A stretch of 64,000 bases of DNA from Treponema maltophilum ATCC 51939. Lineage in GTDB: Bacteria > Spirochaetota > Spirochaetia > Treponematales > Treponemataceae. Below are positions 59,898 through 64,000 of this stretch, piece after piece. A model generated the notes under the pieces. That model was not told the DNA's origin, did not search any database, and was given only the letters and a program-made list of their open reading frames with translations. The position numbers and the translations under genes were made by a program. Location: contig NZ_KE332518.1 in the NCBI RefSeq assembly GCF_000413055.1, positions 451,490 to 515,489 on the forward strand, given 5' to 3'. Numbering within the stretch: the first letter of the stretch is position 1; each line of letters starts with the position of its first letter.

Positions 59898-61906
59898 CGT
59901 TTTGAACCCGCTATCGTGTATGCAAGTTTTTCGGTGTGTATGCCGTTCGGCGTTTGCACATATGCCGTAACGGTACACAAAACCGTTTTCACGCCTTCGA
60001 CGGAAAAGCTCAGCATAAAATCCTGCGGCGGATAATCGTCCGGGGCAAATACCGCGGTAAAGGGTTTTGCAAACATGTCGTACGGATAGTTCGATTCAAG
60101 AATCGGCAGCACTGTTTCCGAAGTTACTTCCATATAATAGCGGACAACAGGCATTTTCGATGTCAACGTAAAAGTCATAATGCTGCGCCCGAATTGCACG
60201 ACGCGCTCCGGAACAAGCGAAACCGACCGTACATTTTTTGCAGCGTCGAGCGCTTCGCGCTTTTTTTGTGCGGAGCGCATAAAAGAAAAAACGCCGAAAC
60301 AGACCGTAAAAAAGCAGACGAAAAAAAGTAAACCGTAAAGGGCGTAAATGCGCATCTTTCTTTTTGCTTCGTTTCCGCGCATTTTCCATAATTTGAATCG
60401 TATTAAAATGCGAATGCTTATAAGCAAAAAGGGCAGTAAAAGCGCCGCGTATAAAAGGTCGGTAAAAAAATCGGCACCGCTTATAAAACGGCGCGTCAAT
60501 TCCGAATCAAATTCGCCGACCGCTTTTATAAACGGAATGTACGGCACCAGCATAAAAAGCAGGCAAAGCGCAAGCGGCACGACTTTGCGCACGGTGCGCG
60601 AAATATACACGATAATATATTCGGCGATAAAAATCGGGATGAGGGTAACGTCTACGGAGGCGAATAAAAAGATATTCAAAAAGGCTGCTATCGAAAGCTG
60701 ATAGCCGTATATAAAACCCGTCAGGGGAAGTTTAAAAAGATAATAGACGAACGGAAAAAATCCGACGATAAAGAAACAAACGGCAAAAGCGGTTTTTACG
60801 CCGAGAAAAAACAAAGCCGAAACGCCTTCTTTTCCGATGACGGCGCCCGTGATGAATTGCGCGGCAAAAAGCAGCAAAACGGCGGCGGCCGCTGAAAGCG
60901 GAATTAAAAACCACGTGCGGAAAAATTCTTCGCGGTGTACGTGGCGGTGTTCTCCGCGTATAAACGAAAGAATAAAAAAGAGAAACAGCGTAACGGCCGC
61001 CGAAGCGACCAAAAAGAGAACGTAGGTTTTTTCGGAAATCCAAACAACGCGGTTAAAAAGACGGAACACGCTGTAATGAGTATCGTCATGAATTGTCTGC
61101 GAATCGCCGTATTCATAAATGCAGTTTTCAACGACGCTGAACACTTGAGCCCGGTTGCGCTCATTCATATGGAACAAAACGGCCGGAATGCCTGACGAAA
61201 GCCATTCCGAAACGAGCGGTTCCGCCCTTATTAAGCCAAGCCGATATAACGATAAAAAATGCGCGTTTATATAGTAATCGGCTTTCGCCGCGGCAAACGC
61301 GTTTACGATAACCGAAAAAAACGAGCGCGGAACGACGGTACCCTTGCCGTATTCTCCCGTTCCGCCGGGAACGATTTCTATAAGTTCCGTGCGGTAAGCG
61401 GGAAAAATGCGGCCGCGCTCGGCTGTGCGGACGACAATTGCCGCCGTATCTTCTTCCATGTTCAAATTATCTATATAGGTACGCGTTCCCGCATTTTCAT
61501 TTACGTTTTCGTGTAGTTTTTGCGCCGTTGCGGCTGCCGGGCTGCAGTCGTTCGCCGTAAAGACGAATTCGGCTTGAAAATCGCTTTGCTGCAAGGAAAG
61601 CCTTTGTATAAATGCACCGATGTCGTCCAGCATCGGTTTTGCCTCCTGCTGCGGAAAAACGACAATCAGTTTTTTTTCGCTCTTCCCCTTATTGACCGAT
61701 ACGATAACATTGTACGGAAAATCCTGCGACAGCGTATTTTGCAAAAGCTGCCGCTCCGGATTCAAACCTTTGTGCGCAAAAAAATCGTACAAAAAATCGG
61801 AGTACAAAGCCTGTTCCGACTTAACCGTTTCGGCTTGCAAGGGAATCGAACTTTGAAAGGCCGCGAGCAAAAGCAAAACGCACGCCGCTGCGGATACGGA
61901 CTTCAT
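59894..61906 (-). CDS. exported M28-like domain with polytopic membrane region, function unknown
   Basis: From the ATG at 61906 the 670-residue protein has a signal peptide (AAACVLLLLAAFQSSIPLQA), a periplasmic domain of about 270 residues resembling an M28 peptidase fold without its usual metal ligands (VIVSVNKGKSEKKLIVVFPQ; KADYYINAHFLSLYRLGLIR), then about nine membrane segments (YVLFLVASAAVTLFLFFILS; LIPIFIAEYIIVYISRTV) and a soluble C-terminal domain. The plan recalls eukaryotic GPAA1, but that is only an analogy. Its stop overlaps dinB (ATGA). An in-frame extension upstream is rejected because it crosses the promoter. Confidence 0.7.
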   Translation of the reverse strand: MKSVSAAACVLLLLAAFQSSIPLQAETVKSEQALYSDFLYDFFAHKGLNPERQLLQNTLSQDFPYNVIVSVNKGKSEKKLIVVFPQQEAKPMLDDIGAFIQRLSLQQSDFQAEFVFTANDCSPAAATAQKLHENVNENAGTRTYIDNLNMEEDTAAIVVRTAERGRIFPAYRTELIEIVPGGTGEYGKGTVVPRSFFSVIVNAFAAAKADYYINAHFLSLYRLGLIRAEPLVSEWLSSGIPAVLFHMNERNRAQVFSVVENCIYEYGDSQTIHDDTHYSVFRLFNRVVWISEKTYVLFLVASAAVTLFLFFILSFIRGEHRHVHREEFFRTWFLIPLSAAAAVLLLFAAQFITGAVIGKEGVSALFFLGVKTAFAVCFFIVGFFPFVYYLFKLPLTGFIYGYQLSIAAFLNIFLFASVDVTLIPIFIAEYIIVYISRTVRKVVPLALCLLFMLVPYIPFIKAVGEFDSELTRRFISGADFFTDLLYAALLLPFLLISIRILIRFKLWKMRGNEAKRKMRIYALYGLLFFVCFFTVCFGVFSFMRSAQKKREALDAAKNVRSVSLVPERVVQFGRSIMTFTLTSKMPVVRYYMEVTSETVLPILESNYPYDMFAKPFTAVFAPDDYPPQDFMLSFSVEGVKTVLCTVTAYVQTPNGIHTEKLAYTIAGSKR

Positions 61907-61912
61907 AGGAAC

Positions 61913-61942
61913 AGCATAACGGTAAATTCGCTTTACGGTCAA
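61913..61942 (-). promoter_or_regulatory. promoter of the M28-like/dinB operon, leaderless geometry
   Basis: Minus strand: TTGACC (61942-61937), 18-base spacer, TATGCT (61918-61913), six bases to the ATG at 61906. Confidence 0.6.
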
Positions 61943-61947
61943 CACCC

Positions 61948-63198
61948 CTAAAGGTCGAGCATTCTTTTTATGCGCATGAGTGTCATGCGGTTGCGCACGG
62001 TAGGCGAAAACTCCGCCAACAAAGGTAAACCGTCGTCCGGGACGCCGATTTCGCCGAGGCTTTTTTTTGCATGAATCGTTTCGTACAAACGCAGCAGTTC
62101 GTTTTGCGAAGGAATTTCGGCGACAATGCGGCGGATAGCAGGCCATGTGCGTATGAGCGCGTTTTCGTCTACCTTCGCCATGCAGTCGTTTTTGTTTTCT
62201 TCAAGTACCGACGACACCAAATCTTTTCCGTAAAATTCTTCGAGTTCGGAAACGCGCGGGAACGCGTAGGGTTTTACAAACGGACGAATATCTTCGGTGT
62301 GCGCCAAACGCTGATAGATGCCGGAAACGAGCATTGTTCCGATCCCGACTTTTTCTCCGTGCAGGGCGGTAAATCGCACGGGAAGGGCGCGGGGCGACAT
62401 TTCGATAAGGTGGGAAATGTGGTGTTCGGAACCCGACGCAGGGCGCGAGTTTCCCATAAGCTGCATGGCAAGGCCCGATAAAATAAGCGCATAGGCAAGT
62501 TGTTCGATCGCATCGGGATCGCGCTCGGCCATTTTTTTGCAATCCTCGTGGACGGTCGTAAGCGCTTCCCGCGTCATCCGCTCAATAACGGGGCAAAAGA
62601 ATTCGCCCGCAAGTGCGTGCGCGATTTTCCAATCGGCCAAAGCCGTGTATTTGCCGATAATGTCGCCGATTCCGGCAAGCGTCAAATCGAGCGGCGCGTC
62701 GCGCAGTATGGCGGTGTCGGCGATAACCAGTTCGGGGGCGACGCCGCTCATCGTTTTTTTGTAGCCGTGCCAAGTCATCGCGCATACGGTTGAACAAAAG
62801 CCGTCTACGCTTGCCGCCGTGGGACACGAAACAAAGCGCAGATTTTTTTGTTTTGCGCAATAGCGCGCGATATCGTGGATTGTTCCGCTTCCGACGGCGG
62901 CGATAATTTGCGTATCGGCTTCGAGCGAATTCAAAACTTCTTCGACGGCTTTTTCGTTCGCATGCAGGTTTTCAGGATTCAAAACGATTTCGCAGTCCGC
63001 TTTCGGTTTTGACCGGCCGACGGCTTCGTATGTGTGAGCGTCGTACAGCGCCGCTCTTTTTCCGCGAAGGCCGTATTCGTTTAAAAATGAATCGAATTTT
63101 TTAAGACAGCCTGCTTCAATAATCGCCGCCTTTGTGCTCATCTCGTGAACGCGTCCGCATGAACAGTGCCCGTTCAGTGTTTTTCCGTCGATAATCAT
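61948..63198 (-). CDS. egsA: sn-glycerol-1-phosphate dehydrogenase (AraM/EgsA type)
   Basis: Reduces dihydroxyacetone phosphate to sn-glycerol 1-phosphate, the archaeal-handed glycerol backbone, also made by Bacillus AraM. The 416 residues have the NAD-binding IIAAVGSGTIHDIARYCAKQ (about 97-116), TAASVDGFCS and the metal-site blocks LTLAGIGDIIGKYTALADWK (Asp) and SGSEHHISHLIEM, HGEKVGIGTM (histidines). It is longer than the 350-residue archaeal enzyme, matching bacterial AraM. It is monocistronic with a leaderless-type promoter. Confidence 0.88.
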   Translation of the reverse strand: MIIDGKTLNGHCSCGRVHEMSTKAAIIEAGCLKKFDSFLNEYGLRGKRAALYDAHTYEAVGRSKPKADCEIVLNPENLHANEKAVEEVLNSLEADTQIIAAVGSGTIHDIARYCAKQKNLRFVSCPTAASVDGFCSTVCAMTWHGYKKTMSGVAPELVIADTAILRDAPLDLTLAGIGDIIGKYTALADWKIAHALAGEFFCPVIERMTREALTTVHEDCKKMAERDPDAIEQLAYALILSGLAMQLMGNSRPASGSEHHISHLIEMSPRALPVRFTALHGEKVGIGTMLVSGIYQRLAHTEDIRPFVKPYAFPRVSELEEFYGKDLVSSVLEENKNDCMAKVDENALIRTWPAIRRIVAEIPSQNELLRLYETIHAKKSLGEIGVPDDGLPLLAEFSPTVRNRMTLMRIKRMLDL

Positions 63199-63204
63199 GA
63201 TGCA

Positions 63205-63233
63205 AGCATAACGGCGAAACCGTGTGCCGTCAA
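63205..63233 (-). promoter_or_regulatory. egsA promoter, leaderless geometry
   Basis: Minus strand: TTGACG (63233-63228), 17-base spacer, TATGCT (63210-63205), six bases to the ATG at 63198. Confidence 0.65.
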
Positions 63234-63363
63234 GGTCTTAGGCAGGGACCGGTATGAACCGAAATTAAAACATAATGAGTACACATACGCCTTTGCCCGC
63301 GTGTGGCGGAAGAAATAATAATAACAGAGAAAATAGTAATAATATGTAAAGAAATGTAAGCGT

Positions 63364-63392
63364 TTGACAAAGTTTTCAAAGACTAGTATATT
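63364..63392 (+). promoter_or_regulatory. promoter of the last gene, near-leaderless geometry
   Basis: TTGACA (63364-63369), 17-base spacer, TATATT (63387-63392), nine bases to the ATG at 63402. Confidence 0.65.
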
Positions 63393-63401
63393 TAGGGTAT
63401 A

Positions 63402-64000
63402 ATGGCAAAAGTTCCTAAAAAAGTAATGTTGGATTTACCTCTTAAAATCGCGTTGAGCGAAGAAGGTGCCACTTCCTTTATCTACAACAAAAAAAAACTT
63501 TCCCGGCTGAAAATGGTCGACAACACCGAAGAAAGCGGCATTGTTTTGAATAATTTTGCGCCCTCATCTTTGCAAAAGCTGATTTTATTGGATTACGTAT
63601 CGAAAATCGAACTTTCTCTGCCCGAATTTACGACATCGCGTCAGGAGATAATCGACCTTGGAAAATTGATTGTCTTTTCGATGCTGTACCGTCAGTTCAG
63701 TGCGCAAGTGCAAAAGGATCTTTTGGTAACAGACGTTATAAAAAAACACAACAGGGCTCACCCCGCGCAGTTTTTCGACAGTAAAACGACGGTTGCTCCG
63801 CACACGCTGCAATCGATTATGAAGCGGTACGCTTCACACATCAACGATATACGGCGGCTTATTCTCGACCCTTTGAATCTCGAAATCGTGCGCAACAATC
63901 GCTATTCGGACGAAGAAAAAAATACCTACCTGCTTATGATCGAAAAGTTTTTGGCAAAACTCAGTCCGTATAACTGGTACCTTATCGTTTTGTTTTCGAA
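63402..64000 (+). CDS. unknown protein, 5' part only
   Basis: Open to the window end (199 codons), beginning MAKVPKKVMLDLPLKIALSE. The visible part is soluble and helical, with several basic stretches (SIMKRYASHINDIRRLILDP). No family is recognised. Codon use resembles its neighbours and a strong promoter stands directly upstream, so it is probably a real gene, divergent from egsA. Confidence 0.75.
   Translation, partial: MAKVPKKVMLDLPLKIALSEEGATSFIYNKKKLSRLKMVDNTEESGIVLNNFAPSSLQKLILLDYVSKIELSLPEFTTSRQEIIDLGKLIVFSMLYRQFSAQVQKDLLVTDVIKKHNRAHPAQFFDSKTTVAPHTLQSIMKRYASHINDIRRLILDPLNLEIVRNNRYSDEEKNTYLLMIEKFLAKLSPYNWYLIVLFS

Noticed and set aside
59898-59978. An N-terminal extension of DinB
   Set aside because: The conserved polymerase start FHVDLDAFF requires only the ATG at 59897, which overlaps the upstream stop in the common ATGA manner.
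61907-62146. An 80-residue N-terminal extension of the M28-like protein
   Set aside because: It would run over the -35/-10 boxes and is Arg-rich; the signal peptide begins at the ATG at 61906.

Overview
The window looks like chromosome from a host-associated spirochaete of the genus Treponema, of middling G+C. Supporting evidence: a periplasmic-flagellum gene set (FlbB, FliK, FlgD, FlgE) with the hook residues used for lysinoalanine cross-linking, a treponemal UPF0164/FadL-like outer-membrane protein, ParE/ParC, a bactofilin, and many Treponema-type lipoproteins and TPR proteins. The species is not determined. Most genes are ordinary core genes in short operons; accessory or decayed DNA lies at 360-1260, 37420-38550 and 46600-47280.

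Layout. 1-1260: cut-off iron alcohol dehydrogenase, a two-repeat CRISPR remnant and a hicAB locus with a broken toxin. 1402-4923: guaB, recQ and a small membrane protein convergent with recQ. 5104-9325: flbB-fliK-flgD-flgE with its own promoter and terminator. 9368-14938: cstA, then the anaerobic ribonucleotide reductase operon nrdR-nrdD-(glycyl-radical/thioredoxin protein)-nrdG behind two NrdR-box-like sites. 15003-16985: biotin ECF transporter. 17082-22937: divergent HD-GYP protein; lepB-PBP-Maf-like operon. 22948-28756: M23/LysM peptidase, zinc ribbon, deacetylase-like protein, GGDEF cyclase and nudC. 28725-32062: dapA-asd-lysA. 32146-37419: parE-parC-membrane protein-yigZ. 37420-38550: palindromes, a truncated Rpn-family gene and a duplicated leader before a DUF2804 gene. 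39600-44746: tRNA-Lys, UPF0164 protein, lipoprotein, bactofilin-TPR-mtaB operon. 44815-47280: eda-kdgK and a gene scar. 47288-53809: lnt; galK-like, surE, TPR and NHL/VWA genes. 53829-61906: an M28-like multi-membrane protein followed by one very long frame joining DNA polymerase IV to a large outer-membrane-type protein. 61948-64000: glycerol-1-phosphate dehydrogenase and an unfinished unknown gene.

Three points stand out. First, the class III reductase is split: NrdD stops before its glycyl-radical loop, and that loop sits on the next protein, fused to a thioredoxin domain. Second, DinB is in frame with an internal signal peptide and about 1,600 further residues. Third, at least nine solitary genes have a good -35/-10 promoter whose -10 lies only 5-9 bases before the start codon and no Shine-Dalgarno site, so leaderless transcription looks routine, whereas genes inside operons carry GGAGG-type sites or ATGA overlaps.

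All functions come from reading motifs and family resemblance by eye; no database search was possible.
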